Shown: positions 15,490 to 24,277, numbered from the stretch's first letter. The stretch is DNA of 37,498 nt from Listeria valentina (GCF_011800755.1 NZ_JAATJW010000023.1:1-37498), one strand, 5' to 3'. Notes: generated by a model not told the origin, from the sequence alone. Made by a program: numbers and translations.

Positions 15490-18135
15490 TTGAAGAAACG
15501 AGCACTTTGGAAAGATATTTGGCGAGAAATTTGGCAGTCGAAAAGTCGCTTTCTTTCGATTCTAGCTTTAATTATGCTTGGGGTTGCCTTTTTTGTAGGG
15601 ATTAAAGCAACAGGACCAGACATGATTGAAACAGCCGATCGCTATTACAAAGAGAATCAACTGGCTGATTTTTCGGTCCAGTCGACTTATGGATTAGACA
15701 AATCAGATCAAGCGCTTCTTGAAAAAACAAAAGGCGTGAAGCAAGTAGATATGGGCTATAGCGCTGATTTACTACTAAATCAAGACCGACTTGCTATGCG
15801 AATTTATTCTTATGATCATCATAAAAGTTTAAATCAATACGAAACGGTTTCCGGCAGGCTCCCCAAGCATTCAGGCGAAATTGCACTGGATGCAGCTAAA
15901 AAGATGAACAAGAAATACAAAATTGGGGATACGGTAACTTTTGTAGCAAGTGATGGCAACAAATTGAAAGACACGCTAAAAAAAGATAAATATAAAGTTG
16001 TCGGTTTTGTAAGAAGTCCGATGTTTATTGAAAAAGACAGTCGCGGAACGAGTACGATTGGAAATGGCTCAACGGATGCTTTTGCGATCATTCCTGAACG
16101 AGATTTCGATTTGCCTCTTTATACGGTTGCAAACTTGCAATTTCGGGATATGGCGGATAAAAAGGCTTTTTCGGATGGATATACGAGCGCTATGAACAGA
16201 AACCAAACCAAGTTAGAGAAGAAACTCGATAAACAAGCTGAAAAACGACTTGAAACGATGCAACAAGAAAGTTACGTGAAGCTCGACCAGGCACAAGAAA
16301 AACTAGATGGGCAAAAAGAAAAAGTAGCGGCAAGTGTGAGCGCAGCAGCGCAAGCGGGAATGGCAAGAAATCCAGAACTTGCGAGTGCGAGTGCGGAACT
16401 AGATGCGCAGCAACGAAAGCTACTGCAAGAGCGAGCTAAAATAGAGGCACTGGAAAAACCTGAATACTTTGTGCTCGATCGTTCCAGTAATCCTGGTTAT
16501 GCCGAGTATAAAGAAAATGCGGATCGGCTAACTTCACTATCGACTATCTTTCCTGTGTTTTTCTTTTTAATTGCAGCACTGGTCTGTTTAACGACGATGA
16601 CCCGGATGGTAGAAGAACAACGGACACAAATTGGTACGTTTAAGGCACTGGGCTATTCGAGTCGCGACATTATGAAGAAGTTTCTTGTATACGGTTCGCT
16701 TGCGAGTCTTATAGGAACGGGTATCGGGCTTGTGGTTGGCTTTTTATTTTTCCCGTCAATCATTTTTAACGCCTACGGAATGATGTATGATATGCCAGCC
16801 GTAGAACTGACTTTTTATCCAAGCTATTCTGTGATGGCTCTTTTAGTGGCGCTTCTTTGCACAACAGCGACGGCTTTTGCGGCGTGTCTTGCAGAACTAC
16901 GCTCGAATGCAGCCACACTCATGCGTCCGAAAGCGCCGAAACAAGGAAAGCGTATTTTGCTAGAACGAGTTGGCTTCATTTGGAAGCATATGAATTTTTC
17001 AAGCAAGGTGACAGCAAGAAATATTTTCCGTTATAAGCAGCGCATGTTGATGACAATTGTTGGCGTGGCTGGATGTACGGCGCTTATTTTAACCGGTTTT
17101 GGCTTACGGGACTCCATCAGTGATATTGCAACTTTACAGTATGGCAGTGTATTAAAATATGATGCGATCGTAACGCGTGATAAGACATCGACTGAAAAGC
17201 AAAAAGCAGCTTACAATAAACTGATTACAGGGGATGCGATTACTGGGCGAATGCCGACTTCGATGAAAACGATGGATACGGTTCAAGCAGGAACGGGGAG
17301 TCAGGCTGTTCAACTGACGACGTTTGCGACGACCCAAAAATTGGATGCGTTTATCAATTTGGAAAATCGTGAGTCGCATGAAAAACTAAAATTAAATGAT
17401 CAAGGTGTTGTGGTGACGGAAAAATTGGCGAAATTGCTCGATTTGAAGAAAGGCAGTAAGCTTACTTTGAAGGATACCGATCATAAAGAGTATTCTTTTA
17501 AAGTGACAGGGATTACTGAAAATTATGCGGGGCATTATGTCTATCTTACGAAAGCTAGCTATGAAAAAGCATTTGACGAAGCTCCAAACTATGATACCGA
17601 TCTTTTGAATTTAAAAAACACGTCGAAGGCTTGGGAAAATCGATTTGCAGAAAAGTTGATGGATCAAGGTGGCGTTTTAGGGGTGACTTTTTCCAATACG
17701 ATTAGCGATATGTTAGTAGATATGCTGAAAAGCTTAAACATTGTTATGATTGTGTTGATTGTTTCAGCGGCGATTCTTGCCTTTATTGTGCTCTACAACC
17801 TCACAAACATTAATGTTTCGGAGCGAATTCGGGAACTATCAACCATCAAAGTGCTTGGATTCTATCCGAAGGAAGTCACAATGTACGTCTACCGGGAAAA
17901 TATCATTTTGACGATACTGGGCATTTTAGTCGGCTTTATCTTCGGCTTCTTCTTGCACCAATTTGTTATTCAAACGGCTGAAGTGGATAATATGATGTTT
18001 AGCCCAACGATTACATGGCCGAGCTATCTTTATTCGGCAATTTTAACGTTACTGTTTTCGACCATTGTAATGATCGTTATGCATTATAAATTGAAAAAGA
18101 TTGATATGATCGAGGCGCTCAAATCAGTTGAGTAA
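15490..18135 (+). CDS. ABC transporter permease with two FtsX-like domains
   Basis: An 881-residue membrane protein. A first helix at about 18-38 is followed by a large extracytoplasmic region with a coiled-coil rich in K/E/Q at about 235-325, then an FtsX-like three-helix block at about 350-470, a second long external loop, and a second FtsX block at about 755-875. This topology matches the type VII (MacB/FtsX) permeases that work by mechanotransmission, exporting lipids, peptides or antibiotics or remodelling the envelope. Translation starts at TTG 15490 with AGGAGG at 15475-15480; an ATG at 15483 is out of frame. Cotranscribed with the ATPase; a terminator follows. Substrate unknown. Confidence 0.9.
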   Translation: MKKRALWKDIWREIWQSKSRFLSILALIMLGVAFFVGIKATGPDMIETADRYYKENQLADFSVQSTYGLDKSDQALLEKTKGVKQVDMGYSADLLLNQDRLAMRIYSYDHHKSLNQYETVSGRLPKHSGEIALDAAKKMNKKYKIGDTVTFVASDGNKLKDTLKKDKYKVVGFVRSPMFIEKDSRGTSTIGNGSTDAFAIIPERDFDLPLYTVANLQFRDMADKKAFSDGYTSAMNRNQTKLEKKLDKQAEKRLETMQQESYVKLDQAQEKLDGQKEKVAASVSAAAQAGMARNPELASASAELDAQQRKLLQERAKIEALEKPEYFVLDRSSNPGYAEYKENADRLTSLSTIFPVFFFLIAALVCLTTMTRMVEEQRTQIGTFKALGYSSRDIMKKFLVYGSLASLIGTGIGLVVGFLFFPSIIFNAYGMMYDMPAVELTFYPSYSVMALLVALLCTTATAFAACLAELRSNAATLMRPKAPKQGKRILLERVGFIWKHMNFSSKVTARNIFRYKQRMLMTIVGVAGCTALILTGFGLRDSISDIATLQYGSVLKYDAIVTRDKTSTEKQKAAYNKLITGDAITGRMPTSMKTMDTVQAGTGSQAVQLTTFATTQKLDAFINLENRESHEKLKLNDQGVVVTEKLAKLLDLKKGSKLTLKDTDHKEYSFKVTGITENYAGHYVYLTKASYEKAFDEAPNYDTDLLNLKNTSKAWENRFAEKLMDQGGVLGVTFSNTISDMLVDMLKSLNIVMIVLIVSAAILAFIVLYNLTNINVSERIRELSTIKVLGFYPKEVTMYVYRENIILTILGILVGFIFGFFLHQFVIQTAEVDNMMFSPTITWPSYLYSAILTLLFSTIVMIVMHYKLKKIDMIEALKSVE

Positions 18136-18141
18136 CAAGGG

Positions 18142-18174
18142 ACACTCCTCTTCTTGCAAAAGAGGGGTGTTTTT
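18142..18174 (+). terminator. Terminator of the ABC exporter operon
   Basis: ACACTCCTCTT pairs with AAGAGGGGTGT (one G-T) around a 7-nt loop, followed by TTTT. Confidence 0.88.
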
Positions 18175-18176
18175 GG

Positions 18177-18205
18177 TTTACTTTTAGACTAAAAAGCGAT
18201 AGAAT
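18177..18205 (+). promoter_or_regulatory. Promoter with internal dyad for marR-MMPL operon
   Basis: TTTACT (18177-18182) and TAGAAT (18200-18205) at 17 bp. Between them lies the dyad TTTTAG-A-CTAAAA (18182-18194), well placed to be an autoregulatory MarR operator. Confidence 0.6.
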
Positions 18206-18236
18206 GAAAAAATAGTTCAGGGGGTGAATCAAAATT

Positions 18237-18704
18237 GTGGAGCAAATGCTAGATCGCTTTATTGACGGCTACACGCGGACTTATTTATTTGCGCTCAAGG
18301 AAATTGATCAAGCGATTGAAGAAGTGGAAATTGATGGGAAACGGATTTCAACGGAACAATTTTTTGTGCTTCGAGAATTACAGCGAACCGGTGTGGGAAT
18401 TAGTGCAACGGCGCTTTCGAATAGACTGAATGTAAATAAAAGCGCGATTACGGCCAAAATTAAAAACTTAACGGAGAAGGGTTTTTTGCTACGGACGACG
18501 AATAAAGAAGATAAGCGAGCGGTTATTTTGGAAATGTCAGCGAGTGGGCTTGAGATTTTCAAGGAGTGTGAACAAGCGATGAAAAGCTTGATTAATCGGT
18601 GGCTTTCTACATTCGGTAAGGAAAATAGTGAGAAACTGATGACGCTCTATGACCAGTTAGTCGAGACGGTTATTGATTTAGAAACGCAAGGGGGAAGCCA
18701 CTGA
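18237..18704 (+). CDS. MarR-family regulator
   Basis: A 155-residue winged-helix regulator. The DNA-binding core is TALSNRLNVNKSAITAKIKNLTEKGFLLRTTNKEDKRAV (about 60-98), with the D-x-R wing motif (DKR) typical of MarR proteins, flanked by dimerisation helices at both ends. Translation starts at GTG 18237 with GGGGGTGA about 9 nt upstream. Its stop codon overlaps the start of the MMPL exporter gene, so it almost certainly controls that pump; a dyad in the promoter fits autorepression relieved by a pump substrate. Corresponds to lmo1225 by gene order. Confidence 0.92.
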   Translation: MEQMLDRFIDGYTRTYLFALKEIDQAIEEVEIDGKRISTEQFFVLRELQRTGVGISATALSNRLNVNKSAITAKIKNLTEKGFLLRTTNKEDKRAVILEMSASGLEIFKECEQAMKSLINRWLSTFGKENSEKLMTLYDQLVETVIDLETQGGSH

Positions 18705-21700
18705 TGAAATGGGTATTAAAATTTCGCTGGCCGATGTTGATCGTTTGGCTGGTGCTGCTTTTTGGATTGATTTTTACAGCACCAAACATGAGCGACTTGG
18801 TTCGGGAAAAAGGCGAAATTAAATTGCCAGATGGGTATCCGTCGCAGCTTGCAACGGAACTTCAAAAAAAACATAATCCAGATAGCGATGGTGAAACGTA
18901 TCTGGCGGTTTACACATCGAAAGAAAAACTCACGAAAGCGGATAAAAAGAAAATTGAGAAGTCGCTTGACCGAATTAAAAAAGATCAAGATGAACTCCAT
19001 GTAACAGATGTGCTGGACAGCTTTGATCAAAAAGAATTAGCAGACAAATTTGTCTCAAAAGATGGGAAAACGATTGTTGCGAGTTTAACGGTGGATGCCA
19101 AAGAAACTCCTGTTAAAACGATTCGCGAAAAACTCGATCAGAAAATGGAAGTCCGTGGTATCGATACGTATCTAACAGGAAATGCAGTTATTCAAGAAGA
19201 TGTGGTACAAGGTTCACAAGATGGCTTACATAAAACAGAAGGTATCACAGTCGTGTTCATTCTTGTCGTTTTATTGCTCGTATTTCGCTCTGCAGTGGCA
19301 CCGTTTATTCCACTTATTACGGTCGGAATCAGCTATTTGACTGCGCAAAGTGTTGTTTCTTTTCTCGTGAAGTATTTAGACTTCCCGGTTTCCACATATA
19401 CGCAAATTTTTATGGTTTGTATTATGTTTGGAATTGGTACCGATTATTGCATTTTACTTCTGAGCCGATTTAAAGAAGAGCTTGGAGAGGGGCTAGAAAC
19501 TTGGGATGCGGCTATACAAACTTATAAGACGGCCGGTAAAACCGTGCTTTATAGCGCGATAGCCGTTTTGGTGGCTTTTATCTCTCTTTATTTCGTTCAA
19601 TTCGATTTATATCGTTCAGCGGTAGCTGTTGGTGTCGGGATTGTTATCTTGATGCTAGGCATTTATACGCTCGTTCCCTTTTTCATGGGAACACTTGGAC
19701 GGGTTTTATTCTGGCCGTTAAATAAAAATATCTCACATAAAGAAAACAAATTTTGGGGTGCTGCGGGAAACCTTGCTTTTATGCGTCCTTTTATTGCCTT
19801 ACTCATTGTTGCGATCATTGTCATTCCACCGATTGTTATGCATAAAGGAACAGAAAGCTTTGATTCATTAGATGAAATTAGTAGCAGTTATCCATCTAAA
19901 AAAGGATTTGAAATCGTTTCGGATAGTTTCGGGGCGGGGCAAGTTTCACCAACGCAGATCTATCTTGAGAATGATGACAACATGCGGACAGGGGAATACA
20001 TTGCCTTACTTGAAAAAGTTTCCTCAGATTTAGCCGATTTAAAAGATGTTGACATGGTAATGAGTGCTTCACGGCCAGCAGGGACACGTCTGGATGCGAT
20101 CTATGTGAAAAATCAAGCTGGTGAGCTCGAAAATGGGCTTAGGGATGCTAAAAGTGGCATTGGTCAAGTGAAGAAAGGCTTGAATGAAGCGGGGAATGAG
20201 TTAAATGCTTCAGCGTCAAGTATGAACCAAGCAATTTCAGGAATTGATTCGCTACAATCTGGAACGGTGGCAACGAAAGAAGGCATTTCGGAATTAGAAG
20301 CGGCGCTCGTTCAAATTCGTAATGGGATTAGAAGCGGCGAAAGTGGAGCCGGTGAGTTAAAACAAGGTGTGCAAACCGCACGCAGCGAATTAAAGAAACT
20401 CTCAGATGGACAAAGTAAGTTACTTCAAGGTTACGAACAAGTCCAAGCGAATTTGCAAACGTTAGCCGATTCACTGGCTGGTTTTTCAAGCAGTTCTGGA
20501 GGAAGCAAAGCCATTGATACGAGCGCATTAACCAAACAAATGCAGCAAGTGGGCACATCTTTAAAAGCCTTTGCAGCGGCGCACCCAGAAGCTACTCAAA
20601 ATGCAGAGTTCCAGAAATTGATGAATGACGTTGCTGGGCTAGAAACAGCAGGTGAGACTTTCAAAACACAATTGCAATCTGAACTTGGCAAGCAAACTGC
20701 TGCACTTGAAACGAAAATTAAGCAATTAAATAGTGGACTTAATCAGCTTTCCACGGCAATGAAGACTCTTAATAGCCAGTCGAACCAAGTTTCAAGTGGC
20801 TTAGCGTCCTTTGATTCAGGGCTTAGCCAACTTGAGCAAGGTCTGGATCAACTGGAAACGGGGCTAGGACAAGCTGCATCTGGCGAAGATCAAGTCATTA
20901 GCAAGCTACCGCAAATCGAATCAGCCTTAACCCAACTTGAAAGCGGGCAAGCCGAATTAAAAACTGGCTTTTCCAGCATGAGTGGTCAAATCGGTGATCT
21001 TTCGAACGGGCTTTTAAGTGGCGCATCTGGGTTATCGAAGGTGGAGAGCGGGCTTGGCGAAGCGAGTGGTATGCTTGATGGGCTGTCGGAAACGACTTAC
21101 GCAAATTCGGGCGTTTACGTTCCAGACGAGCTTTTGACGAATAAAGACTTTAAGCAAGCGCTGGATCAGTATATTTCAAAAGACGGAAAACTGGCGACAG
21201 TCAATGTTGTGCTGAAGAAAAATCCGTATTCGAATGAAGCAATGGACGCGATCGACGCGATCAATAATCAGTTAGATAGTAGCTTAAAAGGAACAAAACT
21301 TGAAAATGCTAAAATCGGAATTGGCGGCATGACGAGCATGAATTACGATACAAGAGATATGTCGCTTGCTGACTATCATCTTGTGATTATTCTTGTTCTC
21401 GTGAGCGTATTCGTTACACTCGTGATTCTACTTCGTTCTATGGTGATGCCACTTTACCTAGTGGGCTCGATCGTATTGACATACTACGCAGCACTTGGCT
21501 TTACGGAAATCATTTTCACGCGCATCATGGATTACGGCGGATTAACTTGGGCGACGCCATTCTTTAGCTTCGTTGTTCTCGTAGCCCTCGGAATTGACTA
21601 TTCGATCTTCTTGATGAGTCGATTTAATGAATATACAGGCCTCGATGTACGTGAGCGAATGCTTTTGACCATGAAGAATATGGGCGGTGTCATCTTCTCA

Positions 21701-21910
21701 GCTGTTATTATTCTCGGGGGAACATTTGCCGCGATGATGCCTGCAGGAGTCCTTTCATTACTTGAAATTGCAACGGTAGTGTTGATTGGACTAATCTTAT
21801 ACGCGGTTATCGTTTTGCCGCTCTTTATCCCTGTGATGGTAAAATTATTTGGCCGCGGAAATTGGTGGCCGTTTGTGTCAAACAAGCAAGAACAAAATGA
21901 TAAGAAATAA
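18704..21910 (+). CDS. MMPL/RND-family exporter
   Basis: A 1068-residue transporter of the MMPL branch of RND pumps, energised by the proton gradient in related proteins. One N-terminal helix (9-28) precedes an external domain, a helix bundle at about 178-345 with FGIGTDYCILLLSRFKEE, a second external region, and a C-terminal helix bundle from about 890 with LGIDYSIFLMSRFNEY. The second external region is unusually long: about 475-815 is a helical array rich in LxxGLxxL/SGLxxL repeats, as in YhgE/Pip-type proteins, and could span the cell wall or bind the substrate. Overlaps marR by one base. Corresponds to lmo1226 by order; lipids or toxic amphiphiles are likely substrates. Confidence 0.92.
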   Translation: MKWVLKFRWPMLIVWLVLLFGLIFTAPNMSDLVREKGEIKLPDGYPSQLATELQKKHNPDSDGETYLAVYTSKEKLTKADKKKIEKSLDRIKKDQDELHVTDVLDSFDQKELADKFVSKDGKTIVASLTVDAKETPVKTIREKLDQKMEVRGIDTYLTGNAVIQEDVVQGSQDGLHKTEGITVVFILVVLLLVFRSAVAPFIPLITVGISYLTAQSVVSFLVKYLDFPVSTYTQIFMVCIMFGIGTDYCILLLSRFKEELGEGLETWDAAIQTYKTAGKTVLYSAIAVLVAFISLYFVQFDLYRSAVAVGVGIVILMLGIYTLVPFFMGTLGRVLFWPLNKNISHKENKFWGAAGNLAFMRPFIALLIVAIIVIPPIVMHKGTESFDSLDEISSSYPSKKGFEIVSDSFGAGQVSPTQIYLENDDNMRTGEYIALLEKVSSDLADLKDVDMVMSASRPAGTRLDAIYVKNQAGELENGLRDAKSGIGQVKKGLNEAGNELNASASSMNQAISGIDSLQSGTVATKEGISELEAALVQIRNGIRSGESGAGELKQGVQTARSELKKLSDGQSKLLQGYEQVQANLQTLADSLAGFSSSSGGSKAIDTSALTKQMQQVGTSLKAFAAAHPEATQNAEFQKLMNDVAGLETAGETFKTQLQSELGKQTAALETKIKQLNSGLNQLSTAMKTLNSQSNQVSSGLASFDSGLSQLEQGLDQLETGLGQAASGEDQVISKLPQIESALTQLESGQAELKTGFSSMSGQIGDLSNGLLSGASGLSKVESGLGEASGMLDGLSETTYANSGVYVPDELLTNKDFKQALDQYISKDGKLATVNVVLKKNPYSNEAMDAIDAINNQLDSSLKGTKLENAKIGIGGMTSMNYDTRDMSLADYHLVIILVLVSVFVTLVILLRSMVMPLYLVGSIVLTYYAALGFTEIIFTRIMDYGGLTWATPFFSFVVLVALGIDYSIFLMSRFNEYTGLDVRERMLLTMKNMGGVIFSAVIILGGTFAAMMPAGVLSLLEIATVVLIGLILYAVIVLPLFIPVMVKLFGRGNWWPFVSNKQEQNDKK

Positions 21911-21912
21911 AG

Positions 21913-21952
21913 GATTAAGCACATTTCTAAGGGAAATGTGCTTAATCTTATT
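21913..21952. terminator. Terminator after the MMPL gene
   Basis: A perfect 15-bp stem (GATTAAGCACATTTC / GAAATGTGCTTAATC) with a 5-nt loop, followed by TTATTCTT. It insulates the following abi locus from the exporter operon. Confidence 0.85.
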
Positions 21953-21989
21953 CTTAATTACAATGTATTTTAAATTATCTGTAAATCAA

Positions 21990-22018
21990 TTGACAAAGTG
22001 TAAATTATAAATTATAAT
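21990..22018 (+). promoter_or_regulatory. Perfect-consensus promoter of the abi-linked RNA
   Basis: TTGACA (21990-21995) and TATAAT (22013-22018) with a 17-bp spacer, all matching consensus. The predicted transcription start is about 22024-22026, at the first strand of the pseudoknot described below. Confidence 0.92.
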
Positions 22019-22023
22019 TTTTT

Positions 22024-22072
22024 CAAGCGATTAGGTTCGGTGTGCTTGAGGGCCCCGAGCCATTTTTATTTT
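22024..22072 (+). ncRNA. Putative pseudoknot RNA upstream of abiF (abiF-RNA-like)
   Basis: From the predicted start, helix 1 pairs CAAGC (22024-22028) with GCTTG (22044-22048). Helix 2 pairs GGTTCGG (22034-22040) with CCGAGCC (22055-22061), seven base pairs with one G-U. The strands interleave 1-2-1'-2', the order of an H-type pseudoknot. Helix 2 is followed by ATTTTTATTTT, so alone it would act as an intrinsic terminator, giving a ~45-nt RNA; readthrough would yield the Abi mRNA. Conserved structured RNAs next to AbiF genes are known (the abiF RNA motif); membership is inferred from position and fold, not from a covariance search. Confidence 0.7.
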
Positions 22073-22100
22073 ACAGAATAAGGTGTGGTGAACAGCATAG

Positions 22101-23078
22101 ATGAAACCTTTTAAAACACACAGGCAGCAGTTAACAATTTTACGTAGTCGCTCTTTAAATACGGGAAATGGTTCTCATTCGATGAGGTATCTAGAAGAAG
22201 AAAATTATTATAATGTCATCAATGGCTATAAAGGATTGTTTTTGAAAAAAGATGATGATGGTCGCTTCTTTGAACCTGAAGAATATATAGACGGGGCTCA
22301 CATTGATGAGATCTTTTGTTTGTTTAAGTTAGACCGGGGTCTTAGGAATATCTATGTAAAGTATTTACTCAAATTTGAAAGCAATTTAAAAAGCTTCATT
22401 GCTTATCGATTTGCGGAGAAATTTAAAGAACCAAATGCTTATTTAGATTTAAATAATTATTCAAAAGATTCTCGGAAAATAAAAGCTGTTTTAAAAACAA
22501 TTTCGATACTGTCGAATACAATATCACAGCAAGTGAGTAAGAAAAGTAAAAACTCGATTGATCACTATGTTGATAAGCATGGTGGCGTCCCTATTTGGGT
22601 TTTAGTAAATTATATAACAATAGGGAATGTATCTTATTTTTATAGTGTGTTGGATGATTCATTGGCTGAAAACATAGCGAAAGATTTTAATACTAAATAT
22701 AATCGAGAAAGAAAAAAACAGCAGTCGCTATTAATGCAGCGTAAGGAACTAGAATCCATTATAAAAATTGTCAATATTATGAGAAATGTTTGTGCTCATG
22801 AAGAGCGTTTTTATAGCAAAAAAGCCAAGGATAACCGAATCGCTTACTTTGCTAATTTTTTTGATATAGATCAAGAACTGTTAAGGCAGGGCTCTTTATT
22901 TACATTAACTATTTTATTACGAGCTGTTTTAAGCAAAAAAGATTCACAAGCGTTGCATAGAGAACTTAGAGATATATTCAAACAATATAAAAACTGTTTT
23001 GCTTCGGTCAAGATTGAATCTATTTTAAAGATAATGGGATTTCCAGCTAATTGGAGACTATATATGGAACCCATCTAA
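22101..23078 (+). CDS. AbiF/Abi_2-family HEPN protein
   Basis: A 325-residue protein of the Abi_2 (AbiD/AbiF) abortive-infection family. The N-terminal KPFKTHRQQLTILRSRSL and YLEEENYYNVINGYK (30-44) are the family signature. RNVCAHEERFY carries the HEPN ribonuclease motif R-x4-H (R228, H233), apparently intact, so RNA cleavage is likely. The ATG at 22101 follows GGTGA by 9 nt; an in-frame stop at 22089 rules out an earlier start. The gene is visibly richer in A and T than its neighbours and lies between core genes MMPL and ung, which suggests horizontal gain. Its promoter first transcribes a pseudoknot-terminator RNA. A weak hairpin and TTTTTTT follow at about 23080-23107. Confidence 0.9.
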   Translation: MKPFKTHRQQLTILRSRSLNTGNGSHSMRYLEEENYYNVINGYKGLFLKKDDDGRFFEPEEYIDGAHIDEIFCLFKLDRGLRNIYVKYLLKFESNLKSFIAYRFAEKFKEPNAYLDLNNYSKDSRKIKAVLKTISILSNTISQQVSKKSKNSIDHYVDKHGGVPIWVLVNYITIGNVSYFYSVLDDSLAENIAKDFNTKYNRERKKQQSLLMQRKELESIIKIVNIMRNVCAHEERFYSKKAKDNRIAYFANFFDIDQELLRQGSLFTLTILLRAVLSKKDSQALHRELRDIFKQYKNCFASVKIESILKIMGFPANWRLYMEPI

Positions 23079-23121
23079 CCTCTAAACACTGATTGGAGTT
23101 TTTTTATTTACCTCTACTATT

Positions 23122-23150
23122 TTGGCAACCGCGCGATAATTTAGTATAAT
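23122..23150 (+). promoter_or_regulatory. Promoter of ung
   Basis: TTGGCA (23122-23127) and TATAAT (23145-23150) with a 17-bp spacer, about 35 bp before the start codon. Confidence 0.85.
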
Positions 23151-23184
23151 AAACGAAAGACTAAAACTAGAGGTGGAGACAAAC

Positions 23185-23859
23185 ATGATTCAACTTGGTA
23201 ATGATTGGGATGAACTTTTAAAAGAAGAATTTCAGAAACCGTATTATCTGGATCTGCGTGAATTTTTAAAAGTAGCATATGGCTCAAAAACGATTTTTCC
23301 AGATATGTATGACATTTTCAATGCGCTAAAATACACTTCCTATCAAGATACCAAAGTAGTAATTTTGGGGCAAGACCCTTATCACGGAAGAGGACAGGCG
23401 CACGGGCTATCGTTTTCTGTGCAACAAGGTGTGCGGACGCCACCATCACTTGAAAATATTTACCAAGAATTGCAAAATGACCTTGGCTGTTTTATTCCGA
23501 ATAACGGCTATTTAAAGCCTTGGACCGATCAAGGGGTTTTACTGCTAAACACGGTGCTAACGGTGGAAGCCGGAAAAGCCAATTCGCATCAAAATCGCGG
23601 CTGGGAAAATTTGACGGATGCCATTATTCGACTTCTTGACAAAAAGGAAGGTCCCGTTGTTTTTATTTTATGGGGCAAAAATGCTAAACAAAAAATGGAG
23701 CTTTTAACAAACCCGAATCATTTAATTTTAACGAGCTCTCATCCAAGTCCATATTCCGCCAATTATGGCTTTTTTGGGTCTCGGCCATTTTCAAAAACGA
23801 ATGACTATTTGGTCCAAAATGGTGAAAAGCCGGTTGACTGGCAAATTCCTAATTTATAA
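23185..23859 (+). CDS. ung: Uracil-DNA glycosylase, family 1
   Basis: A 224-residue base-excision repair enzyme that removes uracil from DNA. The water-activating motif GQDPYHG (62-68, catalytic D64), the uracil-specificity region around [10 protein letters not shown], and the DNA-intercalation loop HPSPYSA near the C-terminus are all intact. Start at ATG 23185, preceded by AGAGGTGGAG; an in-frame GTG at 23173 is part of that ribosome site. Expressed from its own promoter downstream of the abi insert. Length and order match Listeria. Confidence 0.98.
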   Translation: MIQLGNDWDELLKEEFQKPYYLDLREFLKVAYGSKTIFPDMYDIFNALKYTSYQDTKVVILGQDPYHGRGQAHGLSFSVQQGVRTPPSLENIYQELQNDLGCFIPNNGYLKPWTDQGVLLLNTVLTVEAGKANSHQNRGWENLTDAIIRLLDKKEGPVVFILWGKNAKQKMELLTNPNHLILTSSHPSPYSANYGFFGSRPFSKTNDYLVQNGEKPVDWQIPNL

Positions 23860-23877
23860 GGAAAGACTGGAACACCA

Positions 23878-24114
23878 ATGATTGAGCTGAGTTATTATTG
23901 CTTGAAGGCAATCAAAAAAGATGAATTTGCTTTAACGATTTTTAGAAGCTTAATGGAATCTGTTCAAAGTGACGATTTCCGAAAACTGATGGATGAAGAG
24001 GTTAAGTGTCGTTCTATTTTTATGAGCAGTTTAGCGAGCCATTTGAAAGAAGCCCGCTATTCACCGTGTGATTCTGCAAGAAGGACTTTCCGTGTTGCCG
24101 TTAGTTCTTGTTAA
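23878..24114 (+). CDS. Unrecognised 78-residue protein
   Basis: An open frame 18 nt after ung in the same direction, so possibly the second gene of that operon. I do not recognise the product. It is predicted soluble and helical, with acidic and basic residues mixed and cysteines at 8, 44, 64 and 78; the last residue before the stop is cysteine. The ribosome site is poor (AAGGAAAG about 12 nt upstream). A short frame of 23 codons (24114-24185) starts in the stop codon (TAATG). Codon composition looks ordinary. It may be a lineage-specific small gene, or the remnant of a longer one. A strong bidirectional terminator follows. Confidence 0.5.
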   Translation: MIELSYYCLKAIKKDEFALTIFRSLMESVQSDDFRKLMDEEVKCRSIFMSSLASHLKEARYSPCDSARRTFRVAVSSC

Positions 24115-24210
24115 TGGAAAAGTTATTAAAAATATGTGAGCTGGAAAAACTGTTGAATATCGGAATCAGTTTTCAGCGTGATTAATTTAATAGAGTTTAT
24201 GCTATCCACA

Positions 24211-24255
24211 CGAAAAGCCCTCAAAATCTGATCTTCAAATTTTGAGGGCTTTTCG
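24211..24255. terminator. Bidirectional terminator between ung unit and rnhC
   Basis: A 17-bp perfect stem (CGAAAAGCCCTCAAAAT and its complement) with an 11-nt loop; the A-run and T-run arms let it work for both the rightward ung unit and the leftward rnhC. Confidence 0.92.
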
Positions 24256-24277
24256 CATGTAGCTGAACATCCATTTT

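Noticed and set aside
22019-22075. The abi-linked hairpin as only the terminator of an upstream gene
   Set aside because: The MMPL operon already ends at a 15-bp hairpin at 21913-21947, and a perfect promoter lies between the two, so this RNA is a separate unit.
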